Origin: Desulfobacula sp.
GTDB taxonomy: Bacteria > Desulfobacterota > Desulfobacteria > Desulfobacterales > Desulfobacteraceae
DNA: 64,000 nucleotides
Reading direction: 5' to 3'
NCBI RefSeq assembly: GCF_030145145.1
Contig: NZ_JAQYWD010000032.1
Location: forward strand, 1-64,000
The notes below the pieces were generated by a model. That model was given only the letters and a program-made list of their open reading frames with translations. It was not told the origin of the DNA and ran no database searches. The position numbers and the translations under genes are program-made. Positions 55,518 to 64,000 of this stretch are shown here, piece by piece (within the stretch, counting starts at the first letter, position 1; every line of letters begins with the position of its first letter).

Positions 55518-56853
55518 AAACGATATAAAACAGACCCTCCTGTTGTCTCTGCCCATTGTTGTGGGTCAGCTGGGGCAGATGCTCATGTCGGTGGTGGATA
55601 CGATCATGGTGGGGAAAGTGGGTGTCCAGCCCCTGGCAGCCGCCTCCCTGGCAAGCGCCCTGTTTCTCCTGGTCATGGTTGTGGGATTCGGGCTGTCCGT
55701 GGCGGTCACCCCTCTCACTGCCATCGCCTTTGGCGCCGGCAAAGACAAGGAATGCGGCATTATCCTGAGACAGGGCATTATCGTCAACCTTTTTTTCGGT
55801 CTCCTGTTGTGCGGTGTCACCTTTATTCTTTCAGAGTGCATTCAATTTTTAAACCAGCCCAAAGAGATTGTGGGCCCGGCATCCCTTTACATGAAAGTAT
55901 TGGGCGTTTCCCTGCTGCCGATGATGCTGTTTCAAAGCTACCGGCAGTTTGCCGAAGGGCTGAGCTACCTGAAACCGGCCATGATCATCACCCTCCTGGC
56001 CAATATCGTGAATATCCTGGCCAACTGGACGTTCATATACGGCCATCTGGGTGTGCCCCCCCTGGGCCTGACCGGTGCCGGTATGGCCACCATCAGCTCC
56101 CGGACATTTATGGCCATTGCGCTGATGGTGGTCATCAGAAGATCTCCCCAGATGCGCCGATTTGACCCCACCCTGAATTACCAAAAAATTGATTTTCCCA
56201 TGATCCGGCGCCTTCTGGCCATTGGCATCCCCGCAGGATGCCAGTATTTTTTTGAGGTCAGTGCTTTTGCCGCCTCATCCATCATGATCGGCTGGATGGG
56301 AACGGTGGCCCTGGCTGCCCACCAGATTGCCTTGAACCTGGCCTCCATTTCTTTCATGGTGGCCATGGGCATCGCTTCTGCCGGCACCATTCGTGTCAGC
56401 AATGCCGTGGGGAAAAAAGATCTCCCGGGGACAAGGATCGCTGGATTTTCTGCGGCCATCTTGTGTGCCGGGTTCATGGCCGCTGCCGGTGTGGTGTTCA
56501 TCCTGTTCCGGTTTTTTTTGCCCACCCTCTATATCGCTGAACAAGCGGTCATTGATATCAGTGCCTCATTGCTGGTGATTGTGGCCTTTTTCCAGATCTC
56601 CGACGGCACCCAGACCGTGGGTCTTGGCATTTTAAGGGGTATCACCGACATGAAAATCCCGACCCTGATCACCCTTGTTGCCTATTGGCTGATCGGTCTT
56701 CCATCAGGATACGTTCTGGCATTTAAGGTCAACATGGGCATCTATGGGGTATGGTACGGGCTTCTCATCAGCCTGACAGCCTCCGGACTGTTCATGATGC
56801 TTCGGTTCCATACAAAAACCAGGCATTCCATCGATATTGAAAAAATATCATAA
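55510..56853 (+). CDS. MATE-family multidrug exporter
   Basis: The 447-residue inner-membrane protein has about 12 hydrophobic segments. The start LLLSLPIVVGQLGQMLMSVVDTIMVGKVG and AVTPLTAIAFGAG, with the later VSFMVA-like FMVAMGIASAGTIRVSNAVG in the second half, match NorM-type MATE exporters, which use a sodium or proton gradient. The start ATG 55510 overlaps the preceding fragment. It is convergent with the TPR gene. Confidence 0.9.
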   Translation: MYKNDIKQTLLLSLPIVVGQLGQMLMSVVDTIMVGKVGVQPLAAASLASALFLLVMVVGFGLSVAVTPLTAIAFGAGKDKECGIILRQGIIVNLFFGLLLCGVTFILSECIQFLNQPKEIVGPASLYMKVLGVSLLPMMLFQSYRQFAEGLSYLKPAMIITLLANIVNILANWTFIYGHLGVPPLGLTGAGMATISSRTFMAIALMVVIRRSPQMRRFDPTLNYQKIDFPMIRRLLAIGIPAGCQYFFEVSAFAASSIMIGWMGTVALAAHQIALNLASISFMVAMGIASAGTIRVSNAVGKKDLPGTRIAGFSAAILCAGFMAAAGVVFILFRFFLPTLYIAEQAVIDISASLLVIVAFFQISDGTQTVGLGILRGITDMKIPTLITLVAYWLIGLPSGYVLAFKVNMGIYGVWYGLLISLTASGLFMMLRFHTKTRHSIDIEKIS

Positions 56854-56891
56854 CGATGTGAATCAACATGATTTTCCCTTGGCGATAAAGG

Positions 56892-59234
56892 CTATTTCAG
56901 CATTTTTCTGGCAATTGCGGCATCCTTAAAGTGCGGATCAATTTCCAGGGCCTTTTTAAAATAATCCCTTGCTTTTTCAAACGCTTTTGTCCGGTACAAG
57001 GCCATACCATAATGATAACAGGCCAATGCACTCCCAGGGTTCAGGTTCAGGCTGTCTTCAAACTCTGATATGGCGTTCAGATAGCTGCCTTTCTGGTAAT
57101 AGACCCATCCCATGGTATCCAATACATTGGGGTCTTTGGGTGCTTTTTCCCGGGCTATTTTAGCAAGGTTGAACGCCTCTTCCAGCTGGTTCGGTTTTTC
57201 AGAAAGGATAAACGCAAGGTTATTCGCTGCATTTGGATGATGCGGATTGATCTTGAGCACTTTTCGATAATACGCTTCTGCCTCGGGAAGATTGCCCTGG
57301 ATGTCAAACATAAACCCCAGGGCAACCAGTGCCGGGAGATAAGACGGATTGAGGTGTTCCACCCGCTGATATTCTTCAATCGCCTTGTCAAATTGTTTGT
57401 CTTTGTTCAGGAAATTGGCAATGTGCATGGCGGGTTTTATATAATCCGGTTTTAATTGTTTGGCCGTTGCAAAATGCCCCAGGGCAACACTGGGTTTGTT
57501 CATTTTTAAATAAATTTCGCCTTTCACATTTTCAAAAAAAGAGGCTGTGTCAGGACTTGCCGCTGCCGAATATTTATTTAACAACTCCAGGGCCGGTGTA
57601 TATTTTTTTTCTGACATATACATATCTGTCATGATTTTCACAATTTCCACTTGGACGGGGCCATGATCCAAGACCTTCTGCAACAATTCAATGGCCTGCT
57701 TTTTCCTGCCGGTTGAATTATACAAAAATCCCAGGCGGATATAGGCATCAGTATAGCCGGGTTTTTCCCGGATGATCACGTTAAGAATGTCTTCGGCGTC
57801 TTTAATATTGCCCTCAAGAAAATTGATGCCGGCCAACAGGGTCAGTGTTTTTAAATTGGGTGGGGTGAGTTTAAAAATTTCATCAATCTGTTCTCTTGCC
57901 TGGTTAAGGTTTTTCTCGTGGATATAGACCTCTGTGAGCTTTATCCGGGCATCAACCAGTCTCGGATCTGCGGTTATGGCGGCAAGAAGATTCCCTTTTA
58001 TCTGATCTTTTTCAAATTCTTCCGGATGATTCAGCAACCCTGCTGCTGCCCGGAATATTTTTTGTTCAGGCCGGTCTGTTGCCCCCCGCTGCTTAATACA
58101 GAGCGCTCGACAATAATAGGCCCGGGCATTTAATTTATCCAGGGTGATGACCTTATCAAATTGATCCAGGGCGCCCTTGAAATCCTTTTTGGCCATCAAC
58201 ACTTTGCCCTTTTGAAACAGCGCGTCAACAAAACGGCTGTCAATGGCCAAAGCCGTATTTACCGATTCTTCAGCCGCTTCAATCCGGTTAAACTCGAGAT
58301 AAACCTGGGACAACCCCGTATGGACCAGGGGATTTTTTTTGTGCTTTGCCAGGGCAGTTTTCAGTGTTGCAATTGCCTTGGCCTCCTGATTTCTTTTGGT
58401 ATAAAACTCTGCCAGGGTCATCATGGGTGCCACTTGTTCAGGATCTTCCAATATGGCTTTCTGGTAATTTTCTTCAGCCGGTTCATATCGTTTCTGACGT
58501 TCATAGAACCGGGCCAGATCCGTATACTTTTGACCTTTAATGCCGTCTGTCTCCAGCAGGCCTTTCAGCAACGCCTCGATCTTGTCCCATTTTTTCCGGG
58601 CTGTATACAATTTGACAAGTCCCATATAGGCGTCACGGGATGAAGGGTCCTGGGTGATGGCGGTCATATAGACATTTTCCGCCTTGTCACTATTGTTGGT
58701 TTTAATATGGAGCTGGGCCAGGGCGATATGGGTGCGAACATTTTTGGGATCAATCGCCGCAGCCTTATTCAGGGTTTCAATGGCCGCCTCAAAATTTCTT
58801 TCCTTCATTTGAAGTCTGCAAAGAAGATGATAGGCCGGAACCGATAACGGATCAATATCAAGCGCTTTTGAAATCTGATTTCTGGCGTCCAACAGATGGT
58901 CTGTCTGCAAATAAATATGGGCCAGCCTTAAGAAAGGCAGCATGCCCTGGGGATTTACTTTTGCTGTAAGGTTATAGTATGCGATGGCTTGATTCAGCCG
59001 TCCAAAACGCATATAGGTTTCCGCCAGTTCAAAACAGGCCACATCATTTTTCGGATCCAGCTGAATGGCATTTTTATATTCTATCACTGCTGTTTGCGGC
59101 TTATTCCCGGCATTAAATTCCCGGGCATTGTTGATATGGACCAGTGCTTTTTGTTCGTCATTTTTCCCACAGCCCGCCGTCAGAACCAAAAGGCTGATCA
59201 AAATAGCGGCAACCCTGAAACAAATTGTACCCAT
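56892..59234 (-). CDS. TPR-repeat lipoprotein, PrsT-like (PEP-CTERM system)
   Basis: ATG 59234 is chosen, with AAGGGA upstream, because it places a lipoprotein signal (LLVLTAGC) at the N-terminus; the frame opens at a TTG 27 bases earlier. It is about 780 residues of roughly 18-20 tetratricopeptide repeats of 34 residues (for example AIAYYNLTAKVNPQGMLP, NPHHPNAANNLAFILSE). Proteins of this size and lipobox-TPR form accompany exosortase systems as PrsT, and it is divergent from a PEP-CTERM gene. Role by family: outer-membrane or periplasmic assembly factor for exported polysaccharide or protein. Confidence 0.75.
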   Translation of the reverse strand: MGTICFRVAAILISLLVLTAGCGKNDEQKALVHINNAREFNAGNKPQTAVIEYKNAIQLDPKNDVACFELAETYMRFGRLNQAIAYYNLTAKVNPQGMLPFLRLAHIYLQTDHLLDARNQISKALDIDPLSVPAYHLLCRLQMKERNFEAAIETLNKAAAIDPKNVRTHIALAQLHIKTNNSDKAENVYMTAITQDPSSRDAYMGLVKLYTARKKWDKIEALLKGLLETDGIKGQKYTDLARFYERQKRYEPAEENYQKAILEDPEQVAPMMTLAEFYTKRNQEAKAIATLKTALAKHKKNPLVHTGLSQVYLEFNRIEAAEESVNTALAIDSRFVDALFQKGKVLMAKKDFKGALDQFDKVITLDKLNARAYYCRALCIKQRGATDRPEQKIFRAAAGLLNHPEEFEKDQIKGNLLAAITADPRLVDARIKLTEVYIHEKNLNQAREQIDEIFKLTPPNLKTLTLLAGINFLEGNIKDAEDILNVIIREKPGYTDAYIRLGFLYNSTGRKKQAIELLQKVLDHGPVQVEIVKIMTDMYMSEKKYTPALELLNKYSAAASPDTASFFENVKGEIYLKMNKPSVALGHFATAKQLKPDYIKPAMHIANFLNKDKQFDKAIEEYQRVEHLNPSYLPALVALGFMFDIQGNLPEAEAYYRKVLKINPHHPNAANNLAFILSEKPNQLEEAFNLAKIAREKAPKDPNVLDTMGWVYYQKGSYLNAISEFEDSLNLNPGSALACYHYGMALYRTKAFEKARDYFKKALEIDPHFKDAAIARKMLK

Positions 59235-59549
59235 GAACTGTATTCCCTTCTTTGATTTCAAATTTCATGCTAACGATAATTGTATGCTCCCCTGCATGGC
59301 CGACATGGCACCCAAAGATTATCATTTCCGGGAAAATAAAGAAAGCCGCCAATTTCAGGAACCGCTGATACTGGTGAAAACAAGATCAAGGATTTTTTGG
59401 TATAAATCACCCGACTGTATAAATTTTGTCAAAACAATAGGAAATAAATTACACAATGCTGGTGTATTTTTTTCACAATTAAAATTCCAGACAGTTGTGC
59501 ATCAAGCCAACAAATTGATATCATAAGCAATAGAGCCCGACAATACTAT
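59235..59549. other. Divergent intergenic region
   Basis: It separates the TPR gene from the sigma-54 promoter of the PEP-CTERM gene. No gene is supported; short frames on both strands lack ribosome-binding sites. Confidence 0.5.
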
Positions 59550-59565
59550 TGGCACAAAAAATGCT
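59550..59565 (+). promoter_or_regulatory. Sigma-54 (-24/-12) promoter
   Basis: Ttggcacaaaaaatgct: GG at 59551-59552 and GC at 59563-59564, ten bases apart, in the context TGGCAC-N5-ATGCT, close to the TGGCAC-N5-TTGC consensus. Transcription would start near 59577, about 95 bases before ATG 59671. PEP-CTERM genes in other species are driven by PrsK/PrsR and sigma-54, so the placement fits. Confidence 0.65.
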
Positions 59566-59670
59566 TATTAATTGCTTATATTATGACTGTTACGGATCAA
59601 GCCTCTGGCCGACAAGATTTTAAAACCAGACAATATGGACAGACCGGCTGTTCGAAAAAGAGAGGAACCA

Positions 59671-60438
59671 ATGAAAAAAATTTTAATCAGTACAATTTTT
59701 TTGTTCATCATGGTGTCAACTGCCTGGGGGGCAGCAAGCTACACCGGGAGTATCGACAGTGGTAGCGTTAGCCCATTCGTTGGCGGAATGGTTGCCACAA
59801 TCCCCTGGGCCTCTGGAAACGCGGTATTATCATGGGACGTTGATTACGACACTACCAATGCTGGCCTCTGGACCTATGATTACACATTTGATACATCAAG
59901 TGCCGGGTCCAACGATCTCAGTCATATCATCATTGAGTTATCGGAGCCTTTTCCAACCAATCCACTAACCATTTCGAGTAATGGTAATGTAATTTTTACT
60001 GATAATCCTGATGATAGTAATGATGATGGTGATACTCATTATGAAATAGATTCGTTTGTTGAGGGTAATAGTAACCCTAATTTGCCTGGGACTTTATACG
60101 GGGTTAAAGTTGACAACCTATTAGATTCAGAGGTGAACACCTTTACAATTGTCACGGAAAGGGCGCCCATGTGGGGTAATTTCTACGCCAAAGATGGGGT
60201 AAACAATGATCAGAATAAAGTATATGCTTACAATACCGAGTTCTTAACTGAGCGTCCCTTTTTCGATGATACCAATTTCAGCCCCGATAACAACCCTTTG
60301 GGTTGGGTCCTGGTGCCCGACACGAAAGACGGCCCCCCCGGTGAAACTCCCATCCCCGAGCCGGCCACCCTCCTGCTTTTCGGCTGCGGTCTGCTGGGCC
60401 TGGCCGGGGTGAGCCGTAAAAAGAGACGCCAGTCCTGA
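59671..60438 (+). CDS. PEP-CTERM sorting-domain protein
   Basis: ATG 59671 is chosen (AGAGAGGA upstream) so that the protein begins with a clean signal peptide (KKILISTIFLFIMVSTAWG). The 255 residues include an Asp- and Gly-rich beta domain of unknown function (about 20-220) and the sorting tail IPEPATLLLFGCGLLGLAG followed by SRKKRRQS. Exosortase should cut it and hold it at the envelope. It follows a sigma-54-type promoter and ends with an intrinsic terminator, so it is probably a single-gene unit. The mature domain has no recognised motif. Confidence 0.85.
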   Translation: MKKILISTIFLFIMVSTAWGAASYTGSIDSGSVSPFVGGMVATIPWASGNAVLSWDVDYDTTNAGLWTYDYTFDTSSAGSNDLSHIIIELSEPFPTNPLTISSNGNVIFTDNPDDSNDDGDTHYEIDSFVEGNSNPNLPGTLYGVKVDNLLDSEVNTFTIVTERAPMWGNFYAKDGVNNDQNKVYAYNTEFLTERPFFDDTNFSPDNNPLGWVLVPDTKDGPPGETPIPEPATLLLFGCGLLGLAGVSRKKRRQS

Positions 60439-60465
60439 ACAACCGCCGGTTTTAACCGAGTACCT

Positions 60466-60503
60466 TAAAAAAGGGGAGCCACCAGTGTGTGACTCCCTTT
60501 TTC
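60466..60503 (+). terminator. Intrinsic terminator after the PEP-CTERM gene
   Basis: GGGAG...CTCCC stem extended by CAC/GTG after one mismatch, with A-rich and T-rich flanks (aaaaagg and ccttttt). It may work in both directions. Confidence 0.75.
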
Positions 60504-60799
60504 ATATTCGGTTACGTGCAACCGGTGATCATGTCCATGGTTGCATTTCCTGCCGTTAATTTTAAATCAATCGCATCAATAGGACATCTTCAATATTCTG
60601 TCGAGAATCTATCACAGACAATACAAACACCCGTTGCTCAGCTATCCTGTATATTAATCGCCATGGTGTGATAATGATCTCCCGGTATTGAAATATACCC
60701 TGCCCTTGAAGCTCAGGTACGATACGTCCTCATATGGTACCAAGTACAGACCGAACGTCAAGATGTATTTTTATACCATGTTCCCATCAAAGACATCGG
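60504..60799. other. Intergenic region
   Basis: No gene is supported; it lies between a terminator and the end of the convergent beta-barrel gene. Confidence 0.4.
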
Positions 60800-62149
60800 C
60801 TAAAAATAATAGGTAAACTGCACAAAGGCATTTGGCGCGGCATTGGTATAGTACGATGTGCCCGGAATCAAATACCCGCCATATTCACTGCCTTTTTTCC
60901 CATAAAACAACGTGGCGCCAAAATGAAGGGTTGAATTTTGTGTAACATTCCAGACGGCCCAGGGCTGGACGATACCTGAAGGATCTGTGACATTATTGAT
61001 GACACTCAGGTACACATTCAATAACGGATGGAGTTCCACCTGGATACGACCACCTAGATAATGCTTTCCCAGGACAAACAATTCTCCTCGGTCAATCCGT
61101 TCCATAACATCCGGATCCCCCAGGGCATCCGTGTAATGATGTTTCCCAAGCCCGTTATGATAATATTCAATCAGACCGTACAGGTTCTTGTTAAACCATA
61201 CCCAGGACGTGTCAATATTGGCGACAACCGCAACATACCCGTTGTCATTGTTCGCTGTTTTCAGGGTGGACCAGACCACATCGGTCCGCCATGCCGCATC
61301 CCCCAGATAACCGGTAACCCCCAGGCCCAAAACTGCTTCATCATAATGCCAGGCCCCCATTATATCCATTTCAATATCTTCAGCAAAAAAATGAAGTTTC
61401 CCTGCCATGGAAGCGCTCTGAAAATCAATATCCCCGGTTGCGTTTCTTCGGGGCACATACAGCAGGTCGGCTTCACCGAACCGTTCAGTATCCCATCGCA
61501 CCAAAACAAGATCATCCCCCATCTTGTAATCTCGAACTGTATCAGACGGTGCAAACGGGTTGAAAAGGTCCATGGGATTAAACATGAACCCATTTCCCCA
61601 TGTAACCGCCTGTCTCCCGACCCGGATGTCCCCCCGGGACAGTTTGATTGAAAAAAATAACCGGTCCAGTCGGTGCCAGGCAATATCATCATCCGTCTTT
61701 TCAATGGTTTTTGTCAGATCAAAAAGGCGCCGGTTATCCATGGCTGACGGGTCCTGAACCAGACCGGCCACCGGCAGCGGACCATATTGTTGAAGATCGT
61801 ATCGTTTTTCATAGGTATCTCCCCATTTGAGAAAGGCCTCATAATGGGCTTCAACATACACGGTATCCGATAAAACAAGCGTATCCGTTAACCGGGCGCC
61901 GACAAGACCATCCTTCCCGGTATGGGTTCCTGTGGGTTCAAAATAAGATCCCGCATCATACCCGGTCACACCGCCCTCAAGTTTGAAATGCCCCCCCAAC
62001 TGGTTATCCATAGAATTGACCCATGCACTCTCACCTGCCCCGCTAGGTTGGATACACAACAGGGAAAAAAAACCGACAACCAGCCAACAAGCAGCCGCGC
62101 TGCCGCTGAACCGAATGCCAACATGTTGGCCCTTATTTGGTTTCGTCAT
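60800..62149 (-). CDS. Outer-membrane beta-barrel protein (DUF1302-like)
   Basis: The 449-residue protein has a signal peptide (cleavage near SGAGES, about residue 40). The rest is long alternating-strand sequence with aromatic girdles (DTVYVEAHYEAFLKWGD, AVTWGNGFMFNPMDLFNPF) and ends in FVQFTYYF, a terminal Phe as in outer-membrane proteins. The SRGDIRVGRQAVTWG segment resembles DUF1302/porin-like proteins found with exporters. Its start overlaps the end of the ABC ATPase gene by 17 bases, so it should be co-transcribed with that exporter. Confidence 0.72.
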   Translation of the reverse strand: MTKPNKGQHVGIRFSGSAAACWLVVGFFSLLCIQPSGAGESAWVNSMDNQLGGHFKLEGGVTGYDAGSYFEPTGTHTGKDGLVGARLTDTLVLSDTVYVEAHYEAFLKWGDTYEKRYDLQQYGPLPVAGLVQDPSAMDNRRLFDLTKTIEKTDDDIAWHRLDRLFFSIKLSRGDIRVGRQAVTWGNGFMFNPMDLFNPFAPSDTVRDYKMGDDLVLVRWDTERFGEADLLYVPRRNATGDIDFQSASMAGKLHFFAEDIEMDIMGAWHYDEAVLGLGVTGYLGDAAWRTDVVWSTLKTANNDNGYVAVVANIDTSWVWFNKNLYGLIEYYHNGLGKHHYTDALGDPDVMERIDRGELFVLGKHYLGGRIQVELHPLLNVYLSVINNVTDPSGIVQPWAVWNVTQNSTLHFGATLFYGKKGSEYGGYLIPGTSYYTNAAPNAFVQFTYYF

Positions 62150-62816
62150 TTACAATGCGCCCATCCTTGATGGTGACAAGTCGTCTGGCATAATCTATGA
62201 CCATGCTGTCATGGGTTGAAAAAATAAAGGTGACCTGTTTTTCTTTGTTCATTTTTTTCATCATTAACAAAAGGCCTTCCCCTGTTTTTGAATCAAGATT
62301 TGCCGTGGGTTCATCTGCAAGAACAATGGCAGGACCTGAAACAATGGCCCGTGCAACGGCCACCCGCTGCTGCTGGCCACCGGACAATTCTGCGGGCCGC
62401 CGGTTATATTTTCCCTCAAGCCCCACATCATCCAGTATGGCCGTTGCCCTGTCATGCCGCTCCGTTGCGGGGACCCCCTGCAGCAACATCACATATTCAA
62501 CATTTTCAATGGCCGATAACACCGGGATCAGGTTGTAGGCCTGAAAAACAAACCCGATTTTATGGAGTCTTAATGCCGCAAGGTCGGCCTGGGTCATGCG
62601 TGAAAATTCATTGTTGTCAACAATGACGATGCCTGAGTCCGGCAGGTCCAGTCCGCCCATGATATTCAACAGCGTGGTTTTGCCTGATCCGGACGGCCCG
62701 GCAAGGGCCACAAACGCACCGGTATCCACCGTGAGATCAATCCCGCGAAGGGCTTCAACAGTCACATTTCCCTGGTGATACGTTTTTTTTATGTCCTTGA
62801 TTTCAACCATTGCCAT
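62133..62816 (-). CDS. ABC transporter ATPase, LolD/MacB-type
   Basis: The 227-residue ATPase has Walker A GPSGSGKTTLLN, Q-loop region GFVFQAYNLIPVLSAIENVE, signature LSGGQQQRVAVARAI, Walker B ADEPTANLD and the switch His in FSTHD. The form (FQxYNLIP) is that of LolD/MacB-type exporters, which act on the inner membrane with FtsX-type permeases. The neighbours are the permease (50 bases upstream) and the beta-barrel protein. The substrate may be a lipoprotein or lipid. Confidence 0.9.
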   Translation of the reverse strand: MAMVEIKDIKKTYHQGNVTVEALRGIDLTVDTGAFVALAGPSGSGKTTLLNIMGGLDLPDSGIVIVDNNEFSRMTQADLAALRLHKIGFVFQAYNLIPVLSAIENVEYVMLLQGVPATERHDRATAILDDVGLEGKYNRRPAELSGGQQQRVAVARAIVSGPAIVLADEPTANLDSKTGEGLLLMMKKMNKEKQVTFIFSTHDSMVIDYARRLVTIKDGRIVNDETK

Positions 62817-62865
62817 ATCCTGTCTCCATGTGCATTAGCCGTTTCTTGTGGTTATCTCCGGCCCG

Positions 62866-64000
62866 CTAATTTTTCATCATGGCCTGGGTCGGGGTAAACC
62901 GTGCCGCCTTAACTGCCGGATACACGCTGACCAAAACACCTAGAACAAGCACCACAAGCCCTGCCACAACCAAATCCTGGACCCATATTTCCGGATACAA
63001 TTTCCTGGGGATTCCCCACATTTGGGCACCAGCGGCCAGCACGGACAAATCAATCCCGTTTCGTGCAATGGCCGCAACACTTAAAAATCCCAGAATATTT
63101 CCGACCGATATCCCCAGGACCAAAAGGAAAAACGCCTCAGCGACCACCCCTTTAACGACCTGCAAGGGTCTCATGCCAAGGGCCTTCATTAAACCGAACT
63201 CCCGCATCCGTTCAAAAATGGCCATCAGGGTTGTATTGACAATACCAAACCCCATGGCCACGAACACAACCCCATACCAGACATAAAGGAAAAACCCCGA
63301 CATCTCAAGATAGGCTTTCATCATGGGCAACAACTGCTGCCATGTTTCAACACAATAGGTATCATCGGCAATGGCAGCCGTGAGTTTTAGGGCCATATGC
63401 GTTTCTTGGGTGCCCGTCATATCCAGGTCCGGCAGCAGGATGGATATTTCCGAAATCGACTCCCCCATTTTCAGCATCCCGGCAGCCTGGGACAGGGGGA
63501 CAAAAACAAATTGTTTTTCCACCGCTTCTGACTCAGCGCTGAAAACCCCCACAATCCGGAAGGCTTTTGAAGCCATCTCCTTGTGGATGTCCTGGGACAT
63601 GAGAATCAGCTTATGACCGATTTTGGTATTAAATGTCGCAAGAAACGCTCTTCCCACAAGGATTTGGTTTTTATCACCGGATTCAAGGTATCGTCCTGCT
63701 GTCATGGCGCTGCCGATAAAGGAGATCCGGGCCTCTTTTTCAGGCTCAATCCCCACGAGGGTAACGCCCCCGGAGTGCCGGGCATTGGATGCCACGGCCA
63801 TGACCCTCACCCGCCTTGTCCAATGGGCGCCTTGCCCCAGACTTATCCCCAGAACCCTGTCCAGTTTATCCCTGTCCGCCATGGAATTTTCAACCACCGG
63901 ATCATCCCGATACGCCCGATGATGGATCTGCAGACTCCCGGTAAGGTTGGACATGGCGTTCCTTAGCATCTCGGCCTCCATTCCCCGGAGGATGGCACCG
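62866..64000 (-). CDS. FtsX-domain ABC transporter permease (cut by window edge)
   Basis: The visible 378 codons run to the right edge without a stop; the first internal ATG (63981) is not the true start because the frame continues as GAILRGMEAEML. A periplasmic domain (about residues 10-230 of the visible part) is followed by an FtsX core with membrane segments (VWYGVVFVAMGFGIVNTTLM, EAFFLLVLGISVGNILGFL, VAGLVVLVLGVLVSVYPAV). It pairs with the ATPase downstream. The periplasmic domain has no Cys-rich or known motif. Confidence 0.85.
   Translation of the reverse strand, partial: GAILRGMEAEMLRNAMSNLTGSLQIHHRAYRDDPVVENSMADRDKLDRVLGISLGQGAHWTRRVRVMAVASNARHSGGVTLVGIEPEKEARISFIGSAMTAGRYLESGDKNQILVGRAFLATFNTKIGHKLILMSQDIHKEMASKAFRIVGVFSAESEAVEKQFVFVPLSQAAGMLKMGESISEISILLPDLDMTGTQETHMALKLTAAIADDTYCVETWQQLLPMMKAYLEMSGFFLYVWYGVVFVAMGFGIVNTTLMAIFERMREFGLMKALGMRPLQVVKGVVAEAFFLLVLGISVGNILGFLSVAAIARNGIDLSVLAAGAQMWGIPRKLYPEIWVQDLVVAGLVVLVLGVLVSVYPAVKAARFTPTQAMMKN

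Overview
The window looks like a chromosome segment of a sulfate-reducing-type Desulfobacterota bacterium (Desulfobacterales-like; inference). The grounds are PfaA-like secondary-lipid synthases, several PEP-CTERM/exosortase-sorted proteins, a ferredoxin-nitroreductase, and the ftsH-folP-ybbR-coaX neighbourhood. No rRNA, tRNA or CRISPR was seen. No family search could be run, so names rest on motifs and gene context.

Layout, left part (1-38.9 kb, accessory). An intact IS4-type element with a 12-bp target duplication is followed by a 1.1-kb non-coding stretch holding a degenerate c-di-GMP-I riboswitch, and then a decayed integron-integrase-like gene. Two lipid/polyketide operons follow, pointing towards each other. 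The plus-strand operon (3.9-14.0 kb) is PKS1 (KS-AT-ACP-DH-degenerate PPTase), a free ACP with an in-frame TAA, a radical SAM/SPASM protein, a GT1 glycosyltransferase, a sugar nucleotidyltransferase and a sulfotransferase. The minus-strand operon (34.6-19.0 kb) is PKS2 (two flavin NPD domains-KS-AT-ACP-KR), two small overlapping ORFs carrying a broken DH, a second free ACP, an alkaline-phosphatase-superfamily hydrolase, an alpha/beta hydrolase, an SDR, a GPH-type transporter, a fatty acyl-AMP ligase and a second sulfotransferase. Between them lie an exported lipase-like protein with a C-terminal dockerin, a PEP-CTERM protein with a cohesin-like domain, and a c-di-GMP-I riboswitch with an overlapping terminator. 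To the right are a PEP-CTERM-like gene broken at a C10 tract and two attC-like sites that bracket a TolB-like gene and follow a decayed small gene, that is, an integron cassette cluster without an active integrase.

Right part (38.4-64 kb, mostly conserved genes). It holds a tautomerase fusion, an Fsr-type MFS exporter, the minus-strand set uvrA/phytochelatin-synthase-like/FAD oxidoreductase, tilS, ftsH-folP-ybbR-coaX, a TIGR03790-type protein overlapping a cNMP-binding patatin, a truncated nitroreductase, a MATE exporter, a PrsT-like TPR lipoprotein divergent from a PEP-CTERM gene with a sigma-54-type promoter, and an ABC exporter (permease cut by the window edge) with a beta-barrel protein.

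How the genes may work together (inference): PKS1 and PKS2 between them supply KS, AT, ACP, KR, DH and NPD-type enoyl reductase functions. The two near-identical free ACPs and the FAAL would load or move acyl chains, and the glycosyltransferase, nucleotidyltransferase and two sulfotransferases suggest a glycosylated, sulfated lipid. Several pieces are damaged (ACP nonsense codon, split DH, PPTase without metal ligands), so whether the pathway works is open. The cohesin/PEP-CTERM and dockerin/lipase neighbours suggest a surface-anchored enzyme pair outside a cellulosome.
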